DNA from: an uncultured Lachnospiraceae bacterium
GTDB lineage: Bacteria; Bacillota; Clostridia; Lachnospirales; Lachnospiraceae
Reading direction: 5' to 3'
Assembly: GCA_910586405.1 (NCBI GenBank)
Contig: CAJUII010000139.1
Span: forward strand, 1 to 6,624
Length of the DNA stretch: 6,624 nt
The notes under the pieces were generated by a model. That model ran no database searches and was not told the origin of the DNA. It saw nothing but the letters and a program-made list of their open reading frames with translations. Shown here in pieces: positions 1 to 6,118 of the stretch. The position numbers and the translations under genes are program-made. The stretch's first letter is position 1, and each line of letters opens with the position of its first letter.

Positions 1-1
1 T

Positions 2-1282
2 GGCTGCGGCAGCGTTGCGGCAAATGTGGAAGACGTTGGTATGCAGCAGTCGTTCACTGGCAGCACTTTGAATGAGAGTGTGCAAATTAGCGACAGTGCG
101 GACAGCGAAGCATTGCCCGATGCCCGTGATCTTCAGACAGAAGTTGTCAAAAAAAGTGGATTGAACACAGGGGGAGAGAATGCGGCAACGGACGAGTATG
201 ATGCTGGTGAAAAAACACAGGCTTTGGCGGCAGAGAATGCAGCAGAAGCGGCGTCCGAAGTAACACTCATCATGGTGGGCGACATCCTGCTGCACACACC
301 TGTGGCAGAAAGCGGTGTGCAGCGAGATGGCACGTATGACTTTACCGCTCTGTTTGCAAATGTAAAAGATGAGATCGCGGCGGCAGATCTCGCACTGGTG
401 AATCAGGAGGTCATCATCGGCGGGGAAGCGCTTGGCATCACGGGCTATCCGAGCTTTAATGCGCCGTATGAGCTGGGCGATGCCTTGGTGGAGGCGGGAT
501 TTGATGTAGTGCTTCATGCCACGAACCACACATTAGACAAAGGCAAAAAAGGTGTCACAAACTGCCTTTCATTTTGGGCGGAGCAGTATCCACAAATCAC
601 AGTGCTTGGCATCAATGAAAGTCAGGAGGCGCAGGATCACAATATTTTTGTCTATGAACAGGACGGTATCCGCGTTGCCATCTTAAACTATACTTATGGT
701 ACAAACGGTATTCCAATGCCGTCCGGGATGCCTTATGCAGTGAATTTATTAGAGGAAAAAAAGGTTGCAGCAGACATAGCGAAGGCAAAAACAATGTCGG
801 ATTTTATCATAGTCTGTCCGCACTGGGGGACAGAGTATCAGCTTACGCCGTCGGCAGAGCAGGCGCGGTGGACACAGTTTTTTCTGGAAAAAGGTGTGGA
901 CCTTGTGATTGGCACGCATCCGCATGTCATCGAACCGGTCGAGTGGGTGCAGGACGACAATGGAAACGAGATGCTGGTCTATTATTCGCTTGGCAATTTT
1001 GTGAACTGGACATCGAGCTCGGGCAAGGGCATCGCAGACAGAATGGTCGGCGGCATGGCAGAGGTTACGATCGTAAGAGAGCCGGAGGGTGATGTGGCAG
1101 TGAAATCATATGGCGTGGAGCCGGTTGTCTGCCATTTAAGCCAGGGCGCAAACGGGGTGACGACTTATTTCCTGTCTGAGTATACGCAGGAGATGGCGTC
1201 GCAAAATGCGATACTTGAGCAGGATGCGGCGTTTTCTAGGGAATACTGCCTTGATCTGTGCGAACAGGTGTGGGGAGAGTGA
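2..1282 (+). CDS. CapA/PgsA-family (metallophosphatase-fold) lipoprotein, 5' end outside the window
   Basis: The reading frame is open from base 2, so this is the 3' part of a longer gene. The first codons read G-C-G-S, which fits the end of a lipobox with the lipidated Cys at 5-7, so the protein is probably a membrane-anchored extracytoplasmic lipoprotein. A GTG at 26 is only an internal codon. About 80 residues of Ala/Glu/Thr/Asp-rich linker follow. The PGA_cap domain starts near base 260: VGDILLH (275-295), NQE (about 398), ATNH (518-529), CPHWGTE (815-835), GTHPHV (911-928) and SLGNF (986-1000). These Asp, Asn and His positions are the conserved metal-site pattern of the calcineurin-like CapA family. 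Family members are linked to poly-gamma-glutamate synthesis or export, but many clostridial homologues have no known substrate, and no capB/capC genes are visible here. The family call is firm; the substrate is unknown. Confidence 0.92.
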   Translation, partial: GCGSVAANVEDVGMQQSFTGSTLNESVQISDSADSEALPDARDLQTEVVKKSGLNTGGENAATDEYDAGEKTQALAAENAAEAASEVTLIMVGDILLHTPVAESGVQRDGTYDFTALFANVKDEIAAADLALVNQEVIIGGEALGITGYPSFNAPYELGDALVEAGFDVVLHATNHTLDKGKKGVTNCLSFWAEQYPQITVLGINESQEAQDHNIFVYEQDGIRVAILNYTYGTNGIPMPSGMPYAVNLLEEKKVAADIAKAKTMSDFIIVCPHWGTEYQLTPSAEQARWTQFFLEKGVDLVIGTHPHVIEPVEWVQDDNGNEMLVYYSLGNFVNWTSSSGKGIADRMVGGMAEVTIVREPEGDVAVKSYGVEPVVCHLSQGANGVTTYFLSEYTQEMASQNAILEQDAAFSREYCLDLCEQVWGE

Positions 1283-1337
1283 AGGGCAGTATTATAGAAA
1301 GATTTGGATAGAATAAGGATCTGTAGAGAATCCCGAT

Positions 1338-1343
1338 AAGGAG
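1338..1343 (+). promoter_or_regulatory. Ribosome binding site of the ATPase gene
   Basis: AAGGAG lies 5 bases before the ATG at 1349 and supports that start. In the 66-base gap after the capA-like stop I see no convincing promoter or terminator. The cassette may therefore be read from an upstream promoter or from one I cannot recognise. Confidence 0.8.
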
Positions 1344-1348
1344 ATAAA

Positions 1349-2665
1349 ATGGAACATTATATCACAGAAATTCGCATAGAAACGTTGAGGCATTTGTCTG
1401 ATATCATAATCACGTTAAATGCCGGACAGAGACAGAATTTGATGCTTACTGGAAAGAACGGCTCAGGAAAGACTTCTTTACTTATTGCATTGCAAAAGTA
1501 TTTGCAGGCAATTAATGATAAAAGATTTAAGAATTTAATTGAACAATGTATTCCAAGATTTCCAAGAATACAGGAACGCTTAGATAAGGCTGGGACAGAA
1601 TTAGAGAAAAGTATGATTAAAAAAGACAATCAATTTTATTTGGCTCAAATAAATCAATACGCAGACGGAGTGAGGGTATTCTTTAACGATAGTGAGCACT
1701 TAGAAGCTTTGTATGAACAGGGAAATTTTATCACAGCATATTTTCCCGCCAACAGAAAGACTCAGATTATGAAGTCTCAAGGCGTTGAGGATATTAAGTT
1801 AGATGTTTCTTATAGAATTTCAGATGAACCCAGCAAACTTTTGCTTAAATATATGGTGCATTTGAAAACGCAGCAGGCATACGCGAGAAACGAGGGCGAT
1901 ATGGCGGTTGTAGATAAAATCCAACATTGGTTTAACCGATTTGTGGAGGCTTTAAGGATTTTGCTGGATAACGATACAATTGAGCTGCACTATGATTACA
2001 AAGAGTATAATTTTAAAATTCACCAAGCTGGCAGAAATTCATTTGGGCTGGAGGAATTGTCAGATGGATATTCTTCTGTGATTCAGATTGTGTCGGATTT
2101 GATACTAAGAATGGATAAAAACTGGCTTTTAGGTGATGAAATCAGCCGATATGATATAGAGGGAATTGTGTTGATTGATGAGATTGAGACGCATCTTCAT
2201 ATAGGGCTGCAAAAGAAAATTATGCCGTTTTTGACACAATTTTTTCCAAGGCTTCAATTTATTGTTACCACGCATTCGCCCTATATTTTAAATTCCCTCT
2301 CGAATGCCAAGGTGTATGATTTAGAAAATGGTATGGAATTAGAGGATTTGTCTGTTTATTCTTCAGATGATCTTGCAGAGGGATATTTTGGAGCTGATGA
2401 ATATTCGGAGCAGATCAAAGAAAAAATCAAAAGATATCAAACTCTGAAAGAAAAGTCAGATTTGACAGAGGAAGAGCATACAGAGCGTGCTCTGCTTCGA
2501 AGCGAATTGCGAAATATTCCCAAAGGACTATCAAAAGAAATAACAGCAATACTTTATGATATAGAGGAAAACAGTGATGATAAAGTTGGAACGCAGGAAA
2601 ACAGACAAATCAGAGATGGCGATCGCTTCATTAGAAGGAGAAAAAATAAAAAACGGTCCCTATAA
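1349..2665 (+). CDS. ptuA: Septu-type AAA/ABC ATPase (PtuA-like), anti-phage defence
   Basis: This encodes a 438-residue cytoplasmic ATPase of the AAA_15/AAA_21 (RecF/SMC/ABC-like) type. Visible motifs are Walker A GKNGSGKTS (residues 35-43, Lys41), an ABC-signature-like ELSDGYSS (about 236-243), Walker B VLIDEIETHLH (272-282, Asp277/Glu278) and the H-loop TTHSPYIL (307-314, His309). About 190 residues between Walker A and the signature form the helical insertion typical of this class. A charged helical tail follows (about 350-438). The next gene is an HNH nuclease that overlaps its end, the PtuA-PtuB arrangement of Septu. In characterised Septu, the ATPase assembles with PtuB and controls its nuclease activity; that role is transferred by homology. 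No reverse transcriptase or retron RNA is visible, so a retron-linked (Ec78-like) form is unlikely. The gene is AT-rich: row 1501-1560 has 14 G/C of 60. It could alternatively belong to another ATPase-HNH defence pair. Confidence 0.85.
   Translation: MEHYITEIRIETLRHLSDIIITLNAGQRQNLMLTGKNGSGKTSLLIALQKYLQAINDKRFKNLIEQCIPRFPRIQERLDKAGTELEKSMIKKDNQFYLAQINQYADGVRVFFNDSEHLEALYEQGNFITAYFPANRKTQIMKSQGVEDIKLDVSYRISDEPSKLLLKYMVHLKTQQAYARNEGDMAVVDKIQHWFNRFVEALRILLDNDTIELHYDYKEYNFKIHQAGRNSFGLEELSDGYSSVIQIVSDLILRMDKNWLLGDEISRYDIEGIVLIDEIETHLHIGLQKKIMPFLTQFFPRLQFIVTTHSPYILNSLSNAKVYDLENGMELEDLSVYSSDDLAEGYFGADEYSEQIKEKIKRYQTLKEKSDLTEEEHTERALLRSELRNIPKGLSKEITAILYDIEENSDDKVGTQENRQIRDGDRFIRRRKNKKRSL
2564..2567 (+). 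promoter_or_regulatory. Ribosome binding site deciding the HNH gene start
   Basis: GAGG, inside AGAGGAAA, lies 9 bases before the ATG at 2577 and within the coding sequence of the upstream ATPase. It favours ATG 2577 (protein starting MIKLER) over the GTG at 2574 or the ATG at 2616. Confidence 0.6.
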
Positions 2666-3251
2666 TACTCCAGAAGTGAACGCTGCATTAAAAGAACTGT
2701 TTCATGGAAAATGTTACATTTGTGAAAATAAACAGATTACTTCTTATCAGATTGAACATTTGATTTCACATCGTGGAAATGCAGATTTAAAATATGATTG
2801 GAACAATCTCTTTCTGGCTTGTGCACATTGTAACAATACGAAGCTGAATAATTATGAACCCATACTTGATTGTACCAAAGAAAATGTTGAGGCTTTGATT
2901 GCTTTTCGAAGAACAGGATATTTTGGTACAGATGAGAAGCTTCTTTTCGTAAAATTGGACGACCGAATAGAGGTAGAAAACACGATAAAACTGTTACAGG
3001 AAGTTTATTATGGTACTACGCCTCAAAAGAAAATGGAGGCTACAATTCTGAGAAGAACGCTCAGAAAAGAACTTTCAGCGTTTAAGGAATATGTTCGAGA
3101 ATATCAGGAAGCAGAAGATGAAGAGAAAGAAGATCTAAAATATCTTATACAACAGCAATTACGAGACAGTTCGCCGTTTGCTGCTTTTAAGAGATGGCTG
3201 ATTCGGGATAATCAGGAAGCGTATGCTGAATTATTCGCGTACATAGAGTAA
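2577..3251 (+). CDS. ptuB: Septu-type HNH endonuclease (PtuB-like)
   Basis: This encodes a 224-residue HNH nuclease. From ATG 2577, a zinc knuckle CYIC (Cys46, Cys49) is followed by IEHL (Glu60-His61), DWNNL (Asp74 to Leu78) and CAHCNNTK (Cys82, Cys85, Asn86, Lys89). This is the CxxC-EH-N-CxxCN-K layout of the TIGR02646-like HNH proteins that include PtuB. The two Cys pairs should hold a structural zinc, and His61 is the likely catalytic base. The C-terminal half is helical and charged (Glu/Lys-rich near residues 175-195), plausibly for binding the ATPase. The first 89 bases overlap the ATPase gene in another frame, which suggests translational coupling. Its expected role is to cut or nick nucleic acid during phage infection under PtuA control; this is inferred from the family. 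The stop at 3249-3251 is followed by no clear terminator before eno. Base composition is AT-rich like the ATPase gene. Confidence 0.85.
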   Translation: MIKLERRKTDKSEMAIASLEGEKIKNGPYNTPEVNAALKELFHGKCYICENKQITSYQIEHLISHRGNADLKYDWNNLFLACAHCNNTKLNNYEPILDCTKENVEALIAFRRTGYFGTDEKLLFVKLDDRIEVENTIKLLQEVYYGTTPQKKMEATILRRTLRKELSAFKEYVREYQEAEDEEKEDLKYLIQQQLRDSSPFAAFKRWLIRDNQEAYAELFAYIE

Positions 3252-3256
3252 ACGCC

Positions 3257-3286
3257 TTGAATTTTTTCCGCCTTTTTGGAGATACT
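3257..3286 (+). promoter_or_regulatory. Possible promoter for eno
   Basis: TTGAAT (3257-3262, 4/6 to the -35 consensus) and GATACT (3281-3286, 4/6 to the -10 consensus) are 18 bases apart, just after the HNH stop and upstream of eno. The match is weak, but eno needs expression independent of an accessory defence cassette. The site is tentative. Confidence 0.25.
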
Positions 3287-3313
3287 GTTGATGATATTGA
3301 AATTCATAGTGAC

Positions 3314-3320
3314 AGGAGGG
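3314..3320 (+). promoter_or_regulatory. Ribosome binding site deciding the eno start
   Basis: AGGAGGG lies 5 bases before the ATG at 3326. This, with the family-typical N-terminus MKTAYFKI, places the eno start at 3326. The in-frame TTG at 3257 would add 23 residues that no enolase needs. Confidence 0.85.
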
Positions 3321-3325
3321 CGGTT

Positions 3326-4711
3326 ATGAAAACAGCATATTTTAAGATTACAGATGTTCATGCAAGGGAAGTACTGGATTCAAGGGGAAATCCGACAGTC
3401 GAGGCAGTGGTGACAGTCAATGACTGCTGTGAGGGAAGGGCGAGTGTGCCTTCCGGTGCGAGCACTGGAAAGTTTGAGGCGGTCGAGCTTCGAGACGGCG
3501 AGATGCGCTATATGGGGCTTGGCGTGGAGAAGGCAGTCAACAATGTCAACACCAAGATAAAGGATAAACTGATTGGCACGGATGTATGCAATCAGAAGCT
3601 CATCGACCATATATTAGTGGATACAGACGGAACGGACAACAAAGGAAATCTGGGGGCGAATGCCACCTTGAGCGTGTCAATGGCTGCCGCGCGCGCAGCC
3701 GCAAATGCCTTGGGAATGCCGCTGTACAGATATCTGGGCGGTGTCAAGCCAGACAGGCTTCCAGTTCCGATGATGAATATTTTAAACGGCGGCAGACATG
3801 CGACAAACACCGTTGATTTTCAGGAATTTATGATCATGCCAGTCTCGGCGGCAAATTTTCGGGAGGCGCTGCGAATCTGTGCAGAGATTTATCACAACCT
3901 CAAGAAAATATGCCACAAGAGAGGCTTGTCCACGGGTGTGGGCGACGAGGGTGGCTTTGCGCCGGATCTTCCAGATGCGTTTGCGGTACTGGACTTGATC
4001 GTGGAGGCTGTCAAGGCAGCAGGATATGTGCCGGGACATGATATTCAGATTGCGCTGGATGTGGCTGCCTCTGAGCTGTACAATGAGGAGGACGGCACCT
4101 ATCATTTCAGCGGCGAGACGGAGTTAAAGCGCAGAAGGGCGTCTGTGGACGGCAATGGCGCATGTGCGTGCTATGAGGCAGGCAAGGAGTTTGACCTCAA
4201 GGACAATGAGCCGATGATCACGCGTACTACGGAGGAGATGATCGCCTATTACGAGCAGTTAATTGAAAGGTATCCTATTATTTCTATAGAGGATGGTCTT
4301 GCGGAGGATGACTGGGATGGCTGGGCAGAGCTGACCAGACGGATTGGCGATAAGGTTCAGCTTGTGGGAGATGATCTTTTCGTGACGAACACAAAGCGCC
4401 TAGATGCTGGTATCAAGAAAAAAGTGGCAAATGCGATTCTTGTCAAAGTGAACCAGATCGGTACAGTGAGCGAGGCAATTGAGGCAGTGGAAATGGCACA
4501 GCACAACGCTTATAAGGCTGTGATCAGCCACAGAAGCGGCGAGACAGAGGACGCATTTATCGCAGACCTTGCAGTGGCGATGAACGCAGGACAGATTAAG
4601 ACTGGTGCGCCGTGCAGGAGTGACAGAGTGGCAAAGTACAATCAATTGCTGCGGATTGAGGAGGAGATTGCGCTTACCTCAAGGTATTTAGACCCATTTA
4701 ACAAAATATAG
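3326..4711 (+). CDS. eno: Enolase (phosphopyruvate hydratase) with an extra segment
   Basis: This cytoplasmic glycolytic enzyme interconverts 2-phosphoglycerate and phosphoenolpyruvate. The start at 3326 gives 461 residues, against about 430 for usual bacterial enolases. The N-terminal domain carries REVLDSRGNPTVE and SGASTGKFEAVELRDG, the mobile loop. The barrel carries GGRHATNTVDFQEF (His158, Glu167), GDEGGFAP (Glu208), LDVAASE (Asp245, metal), SIEDG (Glu322, metal), VGDDLF (Asp349, metal), LVKVNQIG (Lys374), SHRSGETED and GQIKTG (Lys425). All catalytic and Mg-binding residues are present, so activity is likely. Compared with the Escherichia coli enzyme, the Asp245 to Glu322 spacing is 77 residues instead of 44. 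The extra piece, roughly residues 265-297, is Arg/Lys-rich and contains CACYE. The HATN motif has Thr where many enolases have Asp. It could be a second, divergent enolase copy in this genome. Composition is GC-richer than the preceding cassette. Confidence 0.97.
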   Translation: MKTAYFKITDVHAREVLDSRGNPTVEAVVTVNDCCEGRASVPSGASTGKFEAVELRDGEMRYMGLGVEKAVNNVNTKIKDKLIGTDVCNQKLIDHILVDTDGTDNKGNLGANATLSVSMAAARAAANALGMPLYRYLGGVKPDRLPVPMMNILNGGRHATNTVDFQEFMIMPVSAANFREALRICAEIYHNLKKICHKRGLSTGVGDEGGFAPDLPDAFAVLDLIVEAVKAAGYVPGHDIQIALDVAASELYNEEDGTYHFSGETELKRRRASVDGNGACACYEAGKEFDLKDNEPMITRTTEEMIAYYEQLIERYPIISIEDGLAEDDWDGWAELTRRIGDKVQLVGDDLFVTNTKRLDAGIKKKVANAILVKVNQIGTVSEAIEAVEMAQHNAYKAVISHRSGETEDAFIADLAVAMNAGQIKTGAPCRSDRVAKYNQLLRIEEEIALTSRYLDPFNKI

Positions 4712-4726
4712 AAACAAGTGGTTTGG

Positions 4727-4784
4727 AGCGGCGGGGCTGTCGGGAAATGGGTAAACGGTATCATTTTCCGACAGCCCAATCGCT
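4727..4784 (+). terminator. Hairpin after eno, probable terminator
   Basis: GGGCTGTCGGGAAATG (4734-4749) pairs with CATTTTCCGACAGCCC (4762-4777): 16 base pairs with a single G-U wobble and a 12-base loop. After a 3x3 internal loop, AGCG (4727-4730) and CGCT (4781-4784) extend the stem. It starts 23 bases after the eno pair's stop codon end, measured to the GGG of the main stem. The following bases lack a clean T run, so termination may be inefficient or the hairpin may stabilise the mRNA 3' end. Confidence 0.55.
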
Positions 4785-4850
4785 TTAAGTGTGTGCACAT
4801 AGGGAACACACTATTGTCTGAAAATACTAAAAATAGCAAAAATTATCTGG

Positions 4851-4886
4851 AATATTTATGTAAAATGCGAAATTTACATAAATATT
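4851..4886. repeat. Perfect 14-bp inverted repeat with 8-base spacer
   Basis: AATATTTATGTAAA (4851-4864) is the exact reverse complement of TTTACATAAATATT (4873-4886), separated by 8 bases. It lies about 40 to 75 bases upstream of the TATAAT at 4925. Its symmetry suggests a binding site for a dimeric regulator, but AT-rich DNA can give such dyads by chance and I do not recognise the site. Confidence 0.5.
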
Positions 4887-4903
4887 TGAAATAATATAAA
4901 CAA

Positions 4904-4930
4904 TTGCCAAAATTCTCCGATATATATAAT
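4904..4930 (+). promoter_or_regulatory. Possible promoter with consensus -10 box
   Basis: TTGCCA (4904-4909, 5/6 to the -35 consensus) and TATAAT (4925-4930, perfect -10) are separated by 15 bases, shorter than the preferred 17. A transcript would begin near 4937 and run into the hairpin at 5029-5084, and could also serve as a long leader for the lipoprotein gene at 5188. Such motifs arise easily in AT-rich DNA. Confidence 0.35.
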
Positions 4931-5072
4931 GCGCAGCAAAATATTAGTTAAAACAGTGGTAAGAGATGTGCAACAATACCCTAATATGCCAACAAGCATT
5001 TTTTATAGCTGTTTGATGAAATATTTTCAAGATAGGGTGTCTAATGGTTTGGATGGGTATTCAGAGTATTAG
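4929..5072 (+). other. Short ORF of 47 codons, possible small protein or gene remnant
   Basis: The frame from ATG 4929 reads MRSKILVKTVVRDV and continues to the end GLDGYSEY before TAG at 5070-5072. The composition looks protein-like. After the TAG the same frame continues with IPYFDIWELLFDFIDRKIAAL-like sequence (split here as IPYFDIWELL and FDFIDRKIAAL) to TAA at 5136-5138. This would suit a small gene broken by an amber stop. Against this, there is no Shine-Dalgarno before 4929, the ATG overlaps the candidate -10 box, and the end overlaps a strong hairpin. I do not recognise the family. Confidence 0.2.
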
Positions 5073-5084
5073 ATACCCTATTTT
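5029..5084 (+). terminator. Long hairpin with short T run, possible terminator or leader element
   Basis: ATAGGGTGTCTAAT (5032-5045) pairs with ATTAGATACCCTAT (5068-5081) with one G-U wobble. Three more pairs (5029-5031 with 5082-5084) extend it to 17 pairs around a 22-base loop. The right arm runs into TTTT (5081-5084). The octamer ATACCCTA in the right arm (5073-5080) also occurs at 4976-4983, so the left arm could pair with either copy. It could end a small RNA started near 4937 or act as a switch ahead of the gene at 5188. Confidence 0.4.
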
Positions 5085-5112
5085 GATATATGGGAGTTGT
5101 TGTTTGACTTTA

Positions 5113-5139
5113 TAGACAGAAAAATAGCTGCACTATAAC
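5113..5139 (+). promoter_or_regulatory. Possible promoter for the lipoprotein gene
   Basis: TAGACA (5113-5118) and TATAAC (5134-5139) each match the sigma-A consensus at 5 of 6 positions, with a short 15-base spacer, about 50 bases before the ATG at 5188. Another -35-like TTGACT lies at 5104-5109 but is 24 bases from this -10 box. Tentative. Confidence 0.3.
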
Positions 5140-5173
5140 TTCCGTTTTACCGGTGGGTTGAACAGGAATACGC

Positions 5174-5178
5174 AGAGG
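5174..5178 (+). promoter_or_regulatory. Ribosome binding site deciding the lipoprotein start
   Basis: AGAGG lies 9 bases before ATG 5188. It supports that start over the in-frame TTG at 5158, which would put ten polar residues in front of the signal peptide. Confidence 0.6.
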
Positions 5179-5187
5179 TATGAAGTG

Positions 5188-6072
5188 ATGAAGAGAATGA
5201 ATATGAAATTTTTGAGTATCTTACTGGCATCGGTACTTCTCCTGTCAGGCTGTGCGAAGGAAACCATACAGACGCAGGCTGGCGAAGTGGAGAGCGCAGA
5301 GAAAAAGTTTTATCCCTTAAAAAAGGACCGGGTCTTTAACGCGGCGGTGGACGCATTTTTTGAGGCTGTTGACGCGAGGGATGCAGATGCGATCAAGGCA
5401 CTGTTTTCCCCGAATGCATTGGAGCAGGCAGAGGATATTGACGAGGAGATAGAGAAGCTGTTCGCCTTTTATCCGGGACCGACACAGAGGTGTGAGCGGG
5501 ACGGTGTCGGTCCAGAGTCAGGCAGCAGTGATCATGGGAAGAGGATTCGCAGAGGCAGCGACTGGTTTGCAGTGGTGTGTGACGGTGCCAATTATTATTG
5601 TGATTTTTCAATGGTTTTTCAAAACGATATGGACCGCAACGAGGAGGGGGTCTGGAGCATTGACTTGGTGTCAGAGAAGGTGATCTGCGCCGAGGATTTC
5701 AAGTTTAGCACTAAGCCTGGACTTCATGCGGAATCGGAGGCGCCGGGAGCATATCAGACAAGGAGGATCAAGCATTATCCTGAAGTGTTTGTACCCATTG
5801 AGCGGGAGCTGGACCGGGAGGAGATTCGTGCATTTTTGGAAAAGGAGACGGACTTTGGCGTGTTTCAGGATACATTTGGGGAATCCAATGCGGAGACGAT
5901 CAGGAACGCGGCATATGCGTATGAGCTTCCCGATGAAGAGGGTGAAAAACGGTATTTGATCTTGTATGTGACGGATGAAGGGAAGATCAGGCTGGCGTAC
6001 ATTGTCAATGAGACAGATATTAAACCGTTAGAGACCTTGTGGGAGGCAAAGAAGGATGACGCGCAGCAATAA
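5188..6072 (+). CDS. Lipoprotein, DUF5104-like
   Basis: The start at ATG 5188 gives 294 residues. A lipoprotein signal peptide is clear: basic n-region (MKRMNMK), hydrophobic core FLSILLASVLLL and lipobox LSGC with Cys22 (codon 5251-5253). The mature protein should be anchored on the outer face of the membrane. The first domain (about residues 40-165) contains DADAIKALFSPNALEQAEDI and a strand-rich end with DWFAVVCDGANYYCDF. This resembles, from memory, the DUF5104 (NTF2/SnoaL-like) lipoproteins of Bacillota. A second part (about 185-285), with DFGVFQDTFGES and YLILYVTDEGKI, looks like a small alpha-beta module of the SmpA/BLIP-like kind; this is an inference from pattern only. No catalytic motif is seen and the function is unknown. 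It lies 46 bases before the HIT gene, probably in one transcript. An alternative TTG start at 5158 is unlikely. Confidence 0.8.
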   Translation: MKRMNMKFLSILLASVLLLSGCAKETIQTQAGEVESAEKKFYPLKKDRVFNAAVDAFFEAVDARDADAIKALFSPNALEQAEDIDEEIEKLFAFYPGPTQRCERDGVGPESGSSDHGKRIRRGSDWFAVVCDGANYYCDFSMVFQNDMDRNEEGVWSIDLVSEKVICAEDFKFSTKPGLHAESEAPGAYQTRRIKHYPEVFVPIERELDREEIRAFLEKETDFGVFQDTFGESNAETIRNAAYAYELPDEEGEKRYLILYVTDEGKIRLAYIVNETDIKPLETLWEAKKDDAQQ

Positions 6073-6118
6073 GTAAAGTCTGTAAAAGTATTGCAGGCGG
6101 AAAAGGAGGATCTATAAA

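Larger units (their letters stand above)
4712..5187. other. 475-bp intergenic stretch with no confident gene
   Basis: The first about 75 bases hold a terminator-like hairpin. From about 4800 to 5130 the sequence is very AT-rich and contains a perfect inverted repeat (4851-4886), a consensus -10 box (4925-4930), a long hairpin (5029-5084) and several short open frames. In the frame of eno, 4712-4894 is open after the eno stop. Its second half (4799-4891) reads like protein (IGNTLLSENTKNSK and on to HKYLK). Another frame, 4890-5072, is also open. None has a convincing ribosome binding site. I cannot identify any as a known family. The stretch may be a long regulatory leader, a small-RNA locus or the eroded remains of a gene. 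Confidence 0.6.

Noticed and set aside
26..28. GTG 26 as the true start of the CapA-like gene
   Set aside because: The frame is open to the window edge and carries a lipobox-like G-C just upstream, so the gene begins before the window.
1309..1314. TAGAAT as a -10 box for the ATPase gene
   Set aside because: No acceptable -35 element lies at a suitable distance upstream.
1349..3251. Retron-linked (Ec78-type) PtuAB system
   Set aside because: No reverse transcriptase gene or retron RNA lies next to the pair; the neighbours are a CapA-like lipoprotein and enolase.
1278..3312. AGTGA at 1278-1282 and 3308-3312 as a target-site duplication around the cassette
   Set aside because: Only five bases match, the flanking similarity is patchy, and no transposase or terminal inverted repeats are seen.
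3257..3325. Enolase start at TTG 3257, adding 23 residues
   Set aside because: There is no ribosome binding site before it. AGGAGGG sits right before ATG 3326, and the protein from 3326 begins as normal enolases do.
4788..4812. Small hairpin AGTGTGT / ACACACT as a second terminator
   Set aside because: The stem is only seven pairs with an 11-base loop and no T run follows; it may be chance.
4642..4839. Minus-strand ORF over the eno end and its terminator
   Set aside because: It overlaps the eno coding end and a strong hairpin, with no family resemblance; it is a shadow frame.
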